Origin: Flavobacterium cupreum
Lineage (GTDB): Bacteria; Bacteroidota; Bacteroidia; Flavobacteriales; Flavobacteriaceae
Length of the DNA: 64,000 nucleotides
Reading direction: 5' to 3'
Assembly (NCBI RefSeq): GCF_003996965.1
Contig: NZ_QWDM01000006.1
Coordinates: forward strand, 186,001-250,000
The number at the start of each line of letters is the position of its first letter. The stretch's first letter is position 1. The notes beneath the pieces are model-generated. The model searched no databases and had not been told where the DNA came from. It was given only the letters and a program-made list of their open reading frames with translations. Made by a program: the position numbers and the translations under genes. Below are positions 26,467 through 35,433 of this stretch, piece after piece.

Positions 26467-28434
26467 TTAATTATCCAAAACTTCAAAAGCCGAATTCATA
26501 CTTTTGAATTCCGGAACAATTTTTTTCATTTTAGCAACAATATCATCATTGTCATAGAAATCTGCAATCCCGATCAGTTCATCAATCTCAATATGGAGGT
26601 TTTCATATTCGTCCTGTATTTCCTGAGCGATCATGATTTTATTATGATAGGTCGGCAATGTTTTGGAAGTATCATTTAATAATTCTTCATATAATTTTTC
26701 TCCGGGTCTCAATCCGACAATTTTTATTTTTATTTCCTTGTCAGGAATAAAACCTGCCAGTTTGATCATCTTTTTGGCTAAGTCAATAATTTTCACCGGT
26801 TTTCCCATATCGAAGATGTAAATCTCCCCTCCGTTACCCATTGCTCCGGCTTCCAGTACCAACTGGCATGCTTCCGGGATCGTCATAAAATAACGGATAA
26901 TGTCCTGATGTGTTATGGTAACAGGTCCACCTGCAGCAATTTGCTTGGTAAACAAAGGCACCACTGATCCGTTCGAACCTAAAACATTACCGAAACGGGT
27001 GGTAATAAATTTGGTTACTACTTCGAAATTCTCCTGCTGGTTTTTTAAAAATAAAGACTGAACGTATTTCTCTGCAATTCTTTTACTGGCCCCCATTACA
27101 TTGCTGGGATTAACTGCTTTGTCAGTAGAAACCATCACAAATTTTCGAACATTGTATTTGCAGGATAAATCGGCTAGGTTTCTGGTCCCTTTAATGTTTG
27201 TTAATATCGCCTGTGCCGGGTTTTCTTCCATTAATGGAACATGTTTGTAAGCAGCTGCATGATAAACAACATGAGGGTTGTATGTTTTGAAAACTTTTTC
27301 AAGTGATTTCTTACTTCTCACATCAGCAATTACCGCTACAATTTTAGTTTCAGAATCAACACTTAAAATTTCTAAGCATAAATTATGGAGTGGTGTTTCG
27401 GCATGATCTAAAATAATAATTCTTTTAGGGCTAAACCCTAGTACCTGTCTTACTATTTCACTTCCTATTGATCCTGCTGCGCCTGTAATTAATACGGTTT
27501 TATCTTTTAATTGTTTCGAAATCGATTTACTGTCCAGTACAATTGGTTTTCTTTCCAGTAAATCTTCAATTTGTATGTTTTTTACTTTTTGGGAAATCTC
27601 TTTCTGGTTTTCCCAGTCGGAGATCAGTGGTACTGTATAAACTCTGTAGTTAAACTCAAGACATTGGTCAACAATAATTAATTGTTCCTCTTTAGACAAA
27701 CTTTTATCGGCTATAATGACACCTTCTGCCGCTACAGACCGCATTAAGGCCGGTAATTTTTTTCTTAGAATCAAAATTGGAAGATCAAGCATTCGCTTAG
27801 AGGCATTCTGATTGTTTTTATCAACAAAACCAACAATCTTAAATCTTGACGGTGTTTCAAATTTTAAAGCATTGGCTACTGATATAGCATTGGCGTCCGT
27901 TCCGTAAATAACAGTCCTGATTAGCTTAGAATTTGTTTTCTCTGAGAAATATAATTCGAAAGTTTGTTTTACAATTACGCGATATAGAAACAATCCGCAA
28001 AAAGACAGCACCAGATTAATAAAAAGGGCTGTATTTAAGAAGGCTTTGTGCCCGAAATATAATTCAAAAACTAAATTTAAAAACAAGAAAAACACTAAAA
28101 CGGACATCTGCGAAAACAGTAGCTTTATCGCATCAATATAAGAGGAATGCCTTATAATACCGGAATAGGTCCTGAACAACCAAAAGAAAAATACATTTAC
28201 AAAAATGAGGCTGCCTACGAAATAAAAATGATGTGAAGTTATAATATAGCCTAATGCAGTACCTTCAAACAGCATATAGGTAAAAGTAAAAGAAAAAATC
28301 AGGACCATTACATCTATTCCAACAATAATCCACCTTGGCAAATAGCTAAGGTTATTTATATTGGCTCTTAAATTTCTTGGCGAAAGAAAAGTATGCAGGA
28401 AATCCGTGACTTTGGTTTGTTTATCTGTATTCAA
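26467..28434 (-). CDS. Membrane UDP-GlcNAc 4,6-dehydratase (WbpM/PglF/CapD type)
   Basis: 655 residues, the usual length for the membrane form. Four N-terminal helices (about 35-56, 68-88, 107-127, 133-155) precede a CoA-binding-like domain (175-290) and a short-chain dehydrogenase domain with GAAGSIGSE at 318-326. The catalytic motif reads MGASK at 447-451; Met in place of the usual Tyr is the hallmark of the WbpM/PglF inverting-free dehydratases. The product is UDP-2-acetamido-4-keto-2,6-dideoxyglucose, precursor of QuiNAc, FucNAc or the 4-amino sugar used by PglE. The start is a TTG at 28432-28434; no ATG lies upstream before a stop. Confidence 0.9.
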   Translation of the reverse strand: MNTDKQTKVTDFLHTFLSPRNLRANINNLSYLPRWIIVGIDVMVLIFSFTFTYMLFEGTALGYIITSHHFYFVGSLIFVNVFFFWLFRTYSGIIRHSSYIDAIKLLFSQMSVLVFFLFLNLVFELYFGHKAFLNTALFINLVLSFCGLFLYRVIVKQTFELYFSEKTNSKLIRTVIYGTDANAISVANALKFETPSRFKIVGFVDKNNQNASKRMLDLPILILRKKLPALMRSVAAEGVIIADKSLSKEEQLIIVDQCLEFNYRVYTVPLISDWENQKEISQKVKNIQIEDLLERKPIVLDSKSISKQLKDKTVLITGAAGSIGSEIVRQVLGFSPKRIIILDHAETPLHNLCLEILSVDSETKIVAVIADVRSKKSLEKVFKTYNPHVVYHAAAYKHVPLMEENPAQAILTNIKGTRNLADLSCKYNVRKFVMVSTDKAVNPSNVMGASKRIAEKYVQSLFLKNQQENFEVVTKFITTRFGNVLGSNGSVVPLFTKQIAAGGPVTITHQDIIRYFMTIPEACQLVLEAGAMGNGGEIYIFDMGKPVKIIDLAKKMIKLAGFIPDKEIKIKIVGLRPGEKLYEELLNDTSKTLPTYHNKIMIAQEIQDEYENLHIEIDELIGIADFYDNDDIVAKMKKIVPEFKSMNSAFEVLDN

Positions 28435-28471
28435 TTTGGTTTTGCTTTGATAATCTTAATTGTAATTATTA

Positions 28472-28479
28472 CAAAAATA
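28472..28479 (-). promoter_or_regulatory. Possible -7 element upstream of the WbpM-like gene
   Basis: TATTTTTG on the minus strand (28479-28472) matches TAnnTTTG. No TTG is found 17-23 bases upstream, so only half of the consensus is present. It would give a leader of about 30 bases before the TTG start at 28434. Confidence 0.3.
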
Positions 28480-28542
28480 CAAATTAAAGATATTAAAATT
28501 TTCTTTTCATTTAAAAATAACATGTGTAGTTCTTACTATATG

Positions 28543-28576
28543 TTATAAAAAATTGCATTAAAGCGTGTTTTTATAA
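28543..28576 (-). repeat. AT-rich inverted repeat, possible weak terminator after the aminotransferase gene
   Basis: TTATAAAAA (28576-28568 on the minus strand) pairs with TTTTTATAA (28551-28543) around a 16-base loop, ending in T-runs. It lies 50 bases after the stop of the PglE-like gene. All pairs are A-T, so stability is doubtful. Could be a terminator or simply AT-rich spacer. Confidence 0.3.
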
Positions 28577-28625
28577 TTAAAAGTAAATAGTATTATATAT
28601 CCTGTAAAATTCCTTCATTATATTC

Positions 28626-29762
28626 TTAAATCTGAAATAATTGATTTACTACCTCTTTAATTCTTGCTTTTTCCGAACTACTTAAGCTGGTACCGGATGG
28701 CAGACACAAACCCTTTTCAAATAAATTTTCAGAAACAGTACTGCCATAGTAAGGATATTGAGAAAACAAAGGTTGTAAATGCATGGGTTTCCACAATGGC
28801 CTGGATTCTATGTTCTTTTCTTCAAAAGCCTGGAGCAAAATAGTCCTGTTCCTATTTTGACCGGGTTCTATTAAGATTGTTGTCAGCCAATAGTTTGAAT
28901 CATAGTCGGTATTTAAATTTTCGAAAACAGTTATTCCCTTTATATCTTTAAATACGCTAACGTAAAAATCGTGAATTTGTTTTTTAACTTTTAAATTAGC
29001 GTCCAGAATTTTCATTTGTCCTCTTCCAATTCCGGCACAAACATTACTCATTCTGTAGTTGTATCCTATTTCGCTATGCTGGTAGTGAATCGCCTCATCT
29101 CTGGACTGGGTTGCATAAAAAATCGCTTTTTCTTTGAGATTTTTAGCGTGCGAAATAAGGGCTCCGCCGCTGGAGGTTGTAATGATTTTATTCCCATTAA
29201 AGGAGAAAATTCCAAAGGTTCCGAAAGTACCGCATTTTTTACCTTTGTAATGACTTCCCAGTGCTTCGGCACTGTCTTCAATAACAGGGATTTCATATTT
29301 ATTTGCCACGGCATGAACCTCATCCACTTTATAAGGCATTCCGTATAAATGTACTGCTATAATTGCTTTTGGTTTTTTGCCTTTGGCTATTCTGTCTTTT
29401 ATTGCAATTTCGAGGTTTTGCGGACAAATATTCCACGTTTCCCCTTCACTGTCCACAAAAACAGGAATTGCTTTCTGATATAAAATAGGATTCGCAGATG
29501 CAGAAAATGTCATGCTTTGACAGATTACCTCATCTTCGGCTTTAACACCGAGTAAGATTAATGCCAAGTGAATTGCAGACGTACCTGAATTTAAAGCCGC
29601 TACCGAAACATCATCCTGCAAAAATTCCTGTAAATCATTTTCAAAATCATTCACATTTGGGCCACCGGAGGTAATCCAATTATCATCTAAAGCTTTCTGA
29701 ATATACTTTTGTTCTTCGCCGCTTAATTGTGGCAATGACAAAAAAATTCTTTTATCAGTCAT
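28626..29762 (-). CDS. DegT/DnrJ-type PLP aminotransferase (PglE-like)
   Basis: About 378 residues from the ATG at 29760-29762; this start is preferred over an upstream in-frame codon because it matches the usual N-terminus RIFLSLPQLSGEEQKYI. NSGTSAIHLAL is the phosphate-binding loop, EDSAEALGSHYKGKKCGTFG sits near residue 175, and the PLP Lys is in FSFNGNKIITTSSGG near residue 195. The C-terminal RPLWKPMH and GLCLPSGT motifs match PglE (UDP-4-amino sugar formation from the WbpM/PglF product). It overlaps the cupin gene by 8 bp. LegC-like or FdtB-like function is an alternative. Confidence 0.83.
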   Translation of the reverse strand: MTDKRIFLSLPQLSGEEQKYIQKALDDNWITSGGPNVNDFENDLQEFLQDDVSVAALNSGTSAIHLALILLGVKAEDEVICQSMTFSASANPILYQKAIPVFVDSEGETWNICPQNLEIAIKDRIAKGKKPKAIIAVHLYGMPYKVDEVHAVANKYEIPVIEDSAEALGSHYKGKKCGTFGTFGIFSFNGNKIITTSSGGALISHAKNLKEKAIFYATQSRDEAIHYQHSEIGYNYRMSNVCAGIGRGQMKILDANLKVKKQIHDFYVSVFKDIKGITVFENLNTDYDSNYWLTTILIEPGQNRNRTILLQAFEEKNIESRPLWKPMHLQPLFSQYPYYGSTVSENLFEKGLCLPSGTSLSSSEKARIKEVVNQLFQI

Positions 29763-30180
29763 TAATTTTCCAATAATTTGAATCATACCTAACATCATCC
29801 TCACTTACATTTGATAAAGGTAAAGTCGAAAATGAAATTAATTTTGAGTCGCTTTCCAAAGACTCTATAGCATTGGCATATCCGGCAGGAATGTGGATAA
29901 TTTTACTGTCTGAAGCACTTGCAAATACCGTTTCAATAACCAAATCCTTTGAGGGCTGTTCCCAGTCATCAATTTTCACAAAATGAATTTTAAAAGATCC
30001 GCTTAAACAATAAAAATTTTTAGCGTCCAGTTTATGTCCCTGCCAGGCCCTGATCGGATTTGCATCAGAATTACTTATGATATAAAATCTTTCAATGTCT
30101 TTAAAACTAAAATCATTGACATATGAAATAGTTCCCCTATGGTCTGAAAAATTTCCTCCCTGAGTTATTGTGGGTTCCAT
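29755..30180 (-). CDS. Small RmlC/WxcM-like cupin
   Basis: 141 residues forming one cupin barrel. RAWQGHKLDAKNFYCLSGSFKIHFV (about 43-68) and HIPAGYANAIESL (about 95-107) are the two conserved blocks of RmlC-like dTDP-sugar epimerases/isomerases. Unlike the 3,4-ketoisomerase FdtA, the first HxH-type His pair is absent; only one His (in QGH) remains. It ends within the aminotransferase gene and shares one base with the wecA-like gene, so all three are coupled. Possible roles: isomerase or non-catalytic sugar-binding protein. I do not assign a reaction. Confidence 0.65.
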   Translation of the reverse strand: MEPTITQGGNFSDHRGTISYVNDFSFKDIERFYIISNSDANPIRAWQGHKLDAKNFYCLSGSFKIHFVKIDDWEQPSKDLVIETVFASASDSKIIHIPAGYANAIESLESDSKLISFSTLPLSNVSEDDVRYDSNYWKIND

Positions 30181-31142
30181 TAGCTTATTTTTAAACTTGC
30201 TTTACGAATCAGGTAAAATTTCAATGAATATACCAAAATGAGTGGCGAGATAATTACAACAAAAAGTGTAACTGTTTCCAGTTTATCGTAGAAGAATACA
30301 ACTATGCCTGAAATAATACTTTGCGTTATGGCATAAATTAAGGATACAATACGATGCTGGATTTTATATTCGTTGCTTAATATCTGGTAGAAATGAAGCC
30401 TGTGCGCCTCAAAAATATTTTGTTTCAGGTACAACCTATGCAAGATTGTACAAATTGCATCAACTCCATAGACTGCTAAAAACAAAAGCCAGATAATCGA
30501 ATTGGTGAGTAAAATCAATTTCAGAATGAGAAAAATAACCCAAAAAGCGATGGCAATACTCCCAACATCACCTGCAAAACATTTTGCCTTTTTTCTATAA
30601 TTAAAAAACAGAAAAACCATACTAGCCAGCATGGCATAAATTATGAAACTTGCATCGGTAAAAAGCTGCACATTTTTATTTACATACCATAAAGATCCCA
30701 TAACCACTAAGGTATACAAACCGGTTATGCCATTGATACCATCCATGAAATTATATGCATTGATAATTCCGATAGCAAAAATATAGGCCAAAACAATGGC
30801 GATCGGATGTAAATTAACAAACACCCCTAAATCATAAAAAATTAAACTAATAGCCAGAAAGTGAACCGATATTCTGATTTTAGTGGACAAACTCTGAATA
30901 TCATCCCAAAAGCTTACCAAGGTAACGAGTGTAATTCCTGTAAAGAAAAAATAATTGTACGGTATATTTTGAGCGAAATAGAGCAATGCTGCGAACCAAA
31001 AAATGATGCCACCGCCTCTTAATGTAATTTCGGTATGAGAACTTCTTAAGTTTGGTTTATCAATAATATTAAAGCGATCGGCCACTTTAAAATATAACAA
31101 CTCAATTATAAATAAGATAAGAAATATTATGGTGTAAATCAT
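30180..31142 (-). CDS. Polyprenyl-phosphate sugar-1-phosphate transferase (WecA/WbpL type)
   Basis: 320 residues, about ten to eleven transmembrane helices, PNPT (MraY/WecA) family. DRFNIIDKPNLRSSHTEITLRGGG near residue 25-45 is the first cytosolic loop, VSFWDDIQSL carries the Asp pair, NFMDGINGI (about 132-140) is the catalytic block, and CFAGDVGS near 188-195 and AHRLHFYQIL near 255 complete it. It starts glycan synthesis by moving a sugar-1-phosphate to undecaprenyl phosphate. No WcaJ-type initiator was found here. Its company (WbpM-like, WbpV-like) points to WbpL-type QuiNAc/FucNAc initiation, by inference. Confidence 0.9.
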   Translation of the reverse strand: MIYTIIFLILFIIELLYFKVADRFNIIDKPNLRSSHTEITLRGGGIIFWFAALLYFAQNIPYNYFFFTGITLVTLVSFWDDIQSLSTKIRISVHFLAISLIFYDLGVFVNLHPIAIVLAYIFAIGIINAYNFMDGINGITGLYTLVVMGSLWYVNKNVQLFTDASFIIYAMLASMVFLFFNYRKKAKCFAGDVGSIAIAFWVIFLILKLILLTNSIIWLLFLAVYGVDAICTILHRLYLKQNIFEAHRLHFYQILSNEYKIQHRIVSLIYAITQSIISGIVVFFYDKLETVTLFVVIISPLILVYSLKFYLIRKASLKIS

Positions 31143-31181
31143 AAGCTAAATAAGAACTTCAAAAAGAATGAATTTCGCAGG

Positions 31182-32051
31182 TTAAATTTTAAATTTTAAA
31201 ATATTCAAAAGGTATTCACCGTACCCGGATTTCTTTAAAGGTTCTGCCAAATTTCTTAACTGTTCAGAAGTAATAAAACCTTGTCTCCAGGCAATTTCCT
31301 CGATACAGCCTACTTTTAGTCCCTGGCGTTCTTCTAACACCTGAACAAATTGTCCGGCCTGCATTAAGCTGTTAAAAGTTCCGGTATCCAGCCACGCTGT
31401 TCCTCTGCTCAGGATTCCAACTTTTAATTTTCCCTGTTCGAGATATACTTTATTTACATCGGTAATCTCATATTCACCTCTTGCGCTTGGCTTGATATTT
31501 TTAGCAATTTCAACAACTGAATTATCGTAGAAATACAATCCCGGAACAGCAAAGTTCGATTTAGGGGCTATTGGCTTTTCTTCAATTGAAATTGCTTTTC
31601 TATCATCATCAAACTCTACAACTCCGTAACGTTCAGGATCTGAAACGTGGTAGGCAAAAACTACTCCTCCTTCCGGATTCGCATTTTCTTTTAATAATTG
31701 CTGCATATGGGTTCCGAAAAAGATATTATCTCCTAAAACTAATGCTACTTTATCGTTACCAATAAACTCTTCACCAATTACAAAAGCCTGTGCTAACCCA
31801 TTTGGATTGGGTTGTTCCGCATAGCTGAATTTACATCCAATAGCACTTCCGTCCCCTAATAGTTTCTTAAAATGAGGTAAATCATGCGGTGTAGATATAA
31901 TTAATATTTCATTAATACCTGCCATCATCAAAGTGGAGAGCGGGTAATAAATCATCGGTTTATCATAAACTGGCATTAACTGTTTACTTACAGCTAATGT
32001 TAAAGGATGTAATCTTGTTCCTGAACCTCCTGCTAATATAATTCCTTTCAT
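31182..32051 (-). CDS. rmlA: Glucose-1-phosphate thymidylyltransferase
   Basis: 289 residues, exactly the expected size. [16 protein letters not shown] at residues 3-18 is the nucleotide-binding loop; [30 protein letters not shown] near residue 107, [17 protein letters not shown] and [11 protein letters not shown] (about 225-235) are all RmlA signatures. It makes dTDP-glucose from dTTP and glucose-1-phosphate, first step to dTDP-L-rhamnose and its derivatives. rmlD and rmlC are upstream in the same transcript; rmlB is about 24 kb away (56482-57528). Confidence 0.97.
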   Translation of the reverse strand: MKGIILAGGSGTRLHPLTLAVSKQLMPVYDKPMIYYPLSTLMMAGINEILIISTPHDLPHFKKLLGDGSAIGCKFSYAEQPNPNGLAQAFVIGEEFIGNDKVALVLGDNIFFGTHMQQLLKENANPEGGVVFAYHVSDPERYGVVEFDDDRKAISIEEKPIAPKSNFAVPGLYFYDNSVVEIAKNIKPSARGEYEITDVNKVYLEQGKLKVGILSRGTAWLDTGTFNSLMQAGQFVQVLEERQGLKVGCIEEIAWRQGFITSEQLRNLAEPLKKSGYGEYLLNILKFKI

Positions 32052-32084
32052 ATTTTTTTTATTAAATCAAATGATATTTAAATT

Positions 32085-32933
32085 TTATAAACTCATCATT
32101 ACTTTTAAACTCTCTTTGTAATTTGGAACAGCAACTTGAAATTCTTTTTTAATTTTAGATTTATCCAATAAAGAATACGCCGGTCTTTTTGCAGGAGTAG
32201 GATATGAAGAAGAAGGAATTCCGCTTACTTCACAAGTATAACCTCCAATTTCTTTTATAGCTAATGCAAATTCGTACCAGCTAATTTCTCCTTCATTAGA
32301 AAAATTATAAATTCCACCCGTCCAATTCGAATGTGTAATTATTGTTATAATAGCTTGTGCGAGATCAGCAGCATAAGTAGGGCTTCCTATCTGATCATTT
32401 ACCACACTAAGCGTATCTCTTTCGATCATTAATCGTGACATGGTTTTTACAAAATTGTTTCCAAAACCTGAATACACCCACGATGTTCGAAGGATTATTG
32501 CTTCCGGATTTTTTTGCAGACATAACTGTTCCCCTGCCAGTTTGGTTGCTCCGTAAACATTTATTGGATTTGTTGGTGCATTCTCTGTCAAAGCAGTAGA
32601 TGATGTTCCATCAAACACATAATCAGTAGATACATGTATTAACTTAGAATTGTTTTTTGAAGACCAGTCTGCCAGAATACCAACCGCTAAATGGTTAATT
32701 GTATCTGCTAGTTCCTCTTCAGATTCAGCTTTATCTACCGCTGTGTAAGCAGCACAATTAACAATTATATCCGGACTGTCTGCATCTAGCTGATCCTCAA
32801 GAATAGACAAATTGTCTAAAGAAAGTTGTGTTCTGTCAGCAAAAATCCATTCAAACTGGGGATACTTTTCTGATAAAATTCTTAATTCTGAACCTAATTG
32901 ACCATTTGAGCCCGTTACTAAAATTTTTTCCAT
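32085..32933 (-). CDS. rmlD: dTDP-4-dehydrorhamnose reductase
   Basis: 282 residues. The NAD(P)-binding GSNGQLGSEL (8-17), VNCAAYTAVDKAE (58-70), STDYVFDG and YGATKLAGEQ (the YxxxK catalytic pair, about 128-138) are standard. LRTSWVYSGFGNNFVKTM follows. It performs the last step to dTDP-L-rhamnose. Its ATG shares one base with the rmlC stop, so the two are translationally coupled. Confidence 0.96.
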   Translation of the reverse strand: MEKILVTGSNGQLGSELRILSEKYPQFEWIFADRTQLSLDNLSILEDQLDADSPDIIVNCAAYTAVDKAESEEELADTINHLAVGILADWSSKNNSKLIHVSTDYVFDGTSSTALTENAPTNPINVYGATKLAGEQLCLQKNPEAIILRTSWVYSGFGNNFVKTMSRLMIERDTLSVVNDQIGSPTYAADLAQAIITIITHSNWTGGIYNFSNEGEISWYEFALAIKEIGGYTCEVSGIPSSSYPTPAKRPAYSLLDKSKIKKEFQVAVPNYKESLKVMMSL

Positions 32934-33481
32934 TAGAATAAGCTATTACAGTTCTCAATAAAAGGAAGTATCTTATCTTTTTCAGAAACAATGGCATTCT
33001 CCAAATCCATTCCCCAATCAATACTTAGAGACGGATCATCAAATTTAATTCCGCCCTCAGAGGCTTTATTATAAAACTGATCACATTTATACATTACAGA
33101 AGCCGTTTCGCTTATTACTGAGAAACCATGTGCAAAACCTTGCGGTACTAATAACTGCTTTTTATTTTCTGCCGATAACAAAACACTAAACGCTTTACCA
33201 TAAGTTGGTGAATCTTTTCTCAAATCTACAGCAACATCAATAATCTCTCCTTCTAAAACACGAACTAATTTAGTCTGGGCAAAGGGTGGATTTTGATAAT
33301 GAAGTCCGCGTAAAGTACCTTTCTTAGAAAAAGACTGATTGTCCTGAACAAATTCAATTTCAATCCCTAAGTCTGAAAATTTAGTTTTGCTGTAAGATTC
33401 AAAAAAGTAACCTCTCTCATCTCCAAAAACAATTGGTTCTACTACTACTAAATCTTTTATAAATGTTTTTTCTATGTTCAT
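32933..33481 (-). CDS. rmlC: dTDP-4-dehydrorhamnose 3,5-epimerase
   Basis: 182 residues, normal for RmlC. GTLRGLHYQNPPFAQTKLVRV (about 55-75) includes the catalytic His, DVAVDLRKDSPTYG near 90 the catalytic Asp region, and LVPQGFAHGFSVIS near 115-128 the cupin second block. It epimerises C3 and C5 of dTDP-4-keto-6-deoxyglucose. Contrast the small RmlC-like cupin at 29755-30180, which lacks much of this. Confidence 0.96.
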   Translation of the reverse strand: MNIEKTFIKDLVVVEPIVFGDERGYFFESYSKTKFSDLGIEIEFVQDNQSFSKKGTLRGLHYQNPPFAQTKLVRVLEGEIIDVAVDLRKDSPTYGKAFSVLLSAENKKQLLVPQGFAHGFSVISETASVMYKCDQFYNKASEGGIKFDDPSLSIDWGMDLENAIVSEKDKILPFIENCNSLF

Positions 33482-33504
33482 ATTAAATATTATTTTTTAT
33501 CACT

Positions 33505-34395
33505 TTATAACTTTTCATTTTTAAAAAAAACCAAAACTGGTTCCGGATTCCAATTCAGTAATTTTCTGGCTTTCGAGTCGTCAAAAACCAGATCTGAAAT
33601 TATTTTTTTTATTTTTAACGAATTAACAGGAGCTTTATCTCCAATTATATCTCCAGTTTTTCCAATAATTTTGGCTAGAGCCATTGGTAAAGAAATTTGT
33701 TTTTTACCTTTTGAAATAGCCAGACTTAGTTCATTAAAATTAGGATGAAAACCATCAGTAAGATTATAAATCCCACCTATTGGTGCTACAATAGGAAGTA
33801 ATACTGCAACATCTTTACACAAGACCATACTTTTTCTGGCCTGTCCTTTTCCAATATTAAAATAGTATCCTTTTTTAATCGCTTTTATCATAGCTCCTAA
33901 ATTACCGGGAGGGTTTTCCCCTACTAAAAGCGGCAATCTCAAAATTGTATGAGTAACATTATTTTTCTCACACCATTCAATCACCAGATTTTCTGCTTTA
34001 ATCTTACTTAATCCATAGGGATCAGAGGCGAGCAAAGCATGTTCTTCATTAATATCATAACCTTTCTCCTGGCCATAAACAGCAACGGAACTAATAAAAA
34101 TAAATTGCTTTGGTATACCGGATTTCTCTAAACCTTTTAAAATATTTAATGTTCCTGAAAAATTTACATCTTCAAATTGTTTTTTTTCGGGCTCTGTTTT
34201 TGGAATACTATGTGCTTTACCCGCTGCATGAATAATTAAATCAAATTCCTGATTAAAATCAGGAATTTCTTTTTCTAATGAAACGTTATAGAAAGAATTT
34301 GATCTGGATAAAGTAATAATATTATAATTCTCCGCTAATTCTTTTTTTATAGCTGAACCTAAAAAACCATTTGCACCCGTTAAAAGTATATTCAT
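33505..34395 (-). CDS. NAD-dependent sugar epimerase/reductase (WbpV-like)
   Basis: 296 residues of the extended SDR family: GANGFLGSAI at 7-16 binds the cofactor, IHAAGKAHS near residue 54, FISSVAVYGQ near 102 and DPYGLSKIKAE (YxxxK, about 125-135) complete the active site. The GKAHSIPK and the C-terminal SLKIKKIISDLVFDD pattern resemble the WbpV/WreQ-like group that acts on the WbpM product to make UDP-QuiNAc or related sugars. Genes for WbpM-like and WbpL-like proteins lie 2-8 kb away in the same transcript. UDP-sugar 4-epimerase activity is the alternative. Confidence 0.72.
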   Translation of the reverse strand: MNILLTGANGFLGSAIKKELAENYNIITLSRSNSFYNVSLEKEIPDFNQEFDLIIHAAGKAHSIPKTEPEKKQFEDVNFSGTLNILKGLEKSGIPKQFIFISSVAVYGQEKGYDINEEHALLASDPYGLSKIKAENLVIEWCEKNNVTHTILRLPLLVGENPPGNLGAMIKAIKKGYYFNIGKGQARKSMVLCKDVAVLLPIVAPIGGIYNLTDGFHPNFNELSLAISKGKKQISLPMALAKIIGKTGDIIGDKAPVNSLKIKKIISDLVFDDSKARKLLNWNPEPVLVFFKNEKL

Positions 34396-34407
34396 TAAAT
34401 TGTATAT

Positions 34408-35433
34408 CTATTTTTGCAACCAATTAAAAGAAAAATCATCAAAAAATAATTCTTTAAGCCATCCGGAAATAAACATTTTTTCGTAAACTTGTTCGTCTAT
34501 CTCTTCAAATTTTAAATTGAAAAATTCATAATTCAATTCAATATTATTTCTATCAATGATATAAATATTGTTTTCATTATAAAATGGATATCTTTTTATA
34601 TCAGCGTTTGTTGTAATTATTTTTTTTCCACTGCCCAGTGCTTCAAATACTCTCATTGTCAAACCTATCTGATTTGGATGATTTATATCTAAAACAACTT
34701 TTGATTGTTTGTATAATTCTATTATTTGCTCATGTTTTAAACTGGAAAAAGAAATTTTATTGTAATTGAATTTTTTGAAAGAAGAATCAAACAATTTAAA
34801 AAACAAGAACACAATTCTACTGGGTGAGTAATAAAATGCAAAACTTTTAAGTTTATTTTTCAGACACCATACACTGGCTTTTTCGCTAATAATATACCTG
34901 TCAGAATGTGCTGTACCAATAAATAACAAATCGTATACAGGATTCTGCTGACTATCCAGTTTGTAATAATCATCCGAAAAGAATAATGGCCTAAATTTTA
35001 AATTATAAACTGCAGAATCCTTGGGATCAAATGTATACTTCCTATCGAAGTTTTTTAAAATGGCAATACCGTTAGGGTTATTTTCAAATGAATCAAACGT
35101 ATAATAAAGTAATATAATTTTGGGATTTAATTCAATTACCCTGTCGATAAAAAACTGAGGAACTACTTCTCCTTTTATCAAAAAGAAATAGTCATATTTT
35201 TTTTTGCGAATTTTTTCTAAAATCTCATGGTAGTACTTAGTTATTATCCGGTTATAAAGACTTCTTTTTAATCGGATTATACCCTTACTAAAAATTGAAT
35301 TATTTGGTCTTTCATCATAATAATCTACTTCCGCACCAAGGAATCTTAGTTTTTCAGCAATAATATTCTCATAATTGAATAATTTTACAGAAAGAAAAAG
35401 TATCTTTTTATTATCAAAATATTTATCCTCCAT
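34408..35433 (-). CDS. Putative glycosyltransferase (CgeB-like)
   Basis: 341 residues. A Rossmann-like N-terminus (KILFLSVKLFNYENII) leads to YDYFFLIKGEVVPQFFI and LLYYTFDSFENNP; the second half has DLLFIGTAHSDRY, then YKQSKVVLDINHPNQIGLTMRVFEALGSGKKIITTN (about 255-290), which is the donor-site segment of CgeB/GT1-like glycosyltransferases. The AT bias of this gene seems stronger than that of the core genes. It shares one base with the next gene. Donor unknown. Confidence 0.7.
   Translation of the reverse strand: MEDKYFDNKKILFLSVKLFNYENIIAEKLRFLGAEVDYYDERPNNSIFSKGIIRLKRSLYNRIITKYYHEILEKIRKKKYDYFFLIKGEVVPQFFIDRVIELNPKIILLYYTFDSFENNPNGIAILKNFDRKYTFDPKDSAVYNLKFRPLFFSDDYYKLDSQQNPVYDLLFIGTAHSDRYIISEKASVWCLKNKLKSFAFYYSPSRIVFLFFKLFDSSFKKFNYNKISFSSLKHEQIIELYKQSKVVLDINHPNQIGLTMRVFEALGSGKKIITTNADIKRYPFYNENNIYIIDRNNIELNYEFFNLKFEEIDEQVYEKMFISGWLKELFFDDFSFNWLQK

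Noticed and set aside
29755..30180. FdtA 3,4-ketoisomerase (Fuc3N route)
   Set aside because: The HxH pair expected in FdtA is not present; only a single His is seen in the first cupin block.
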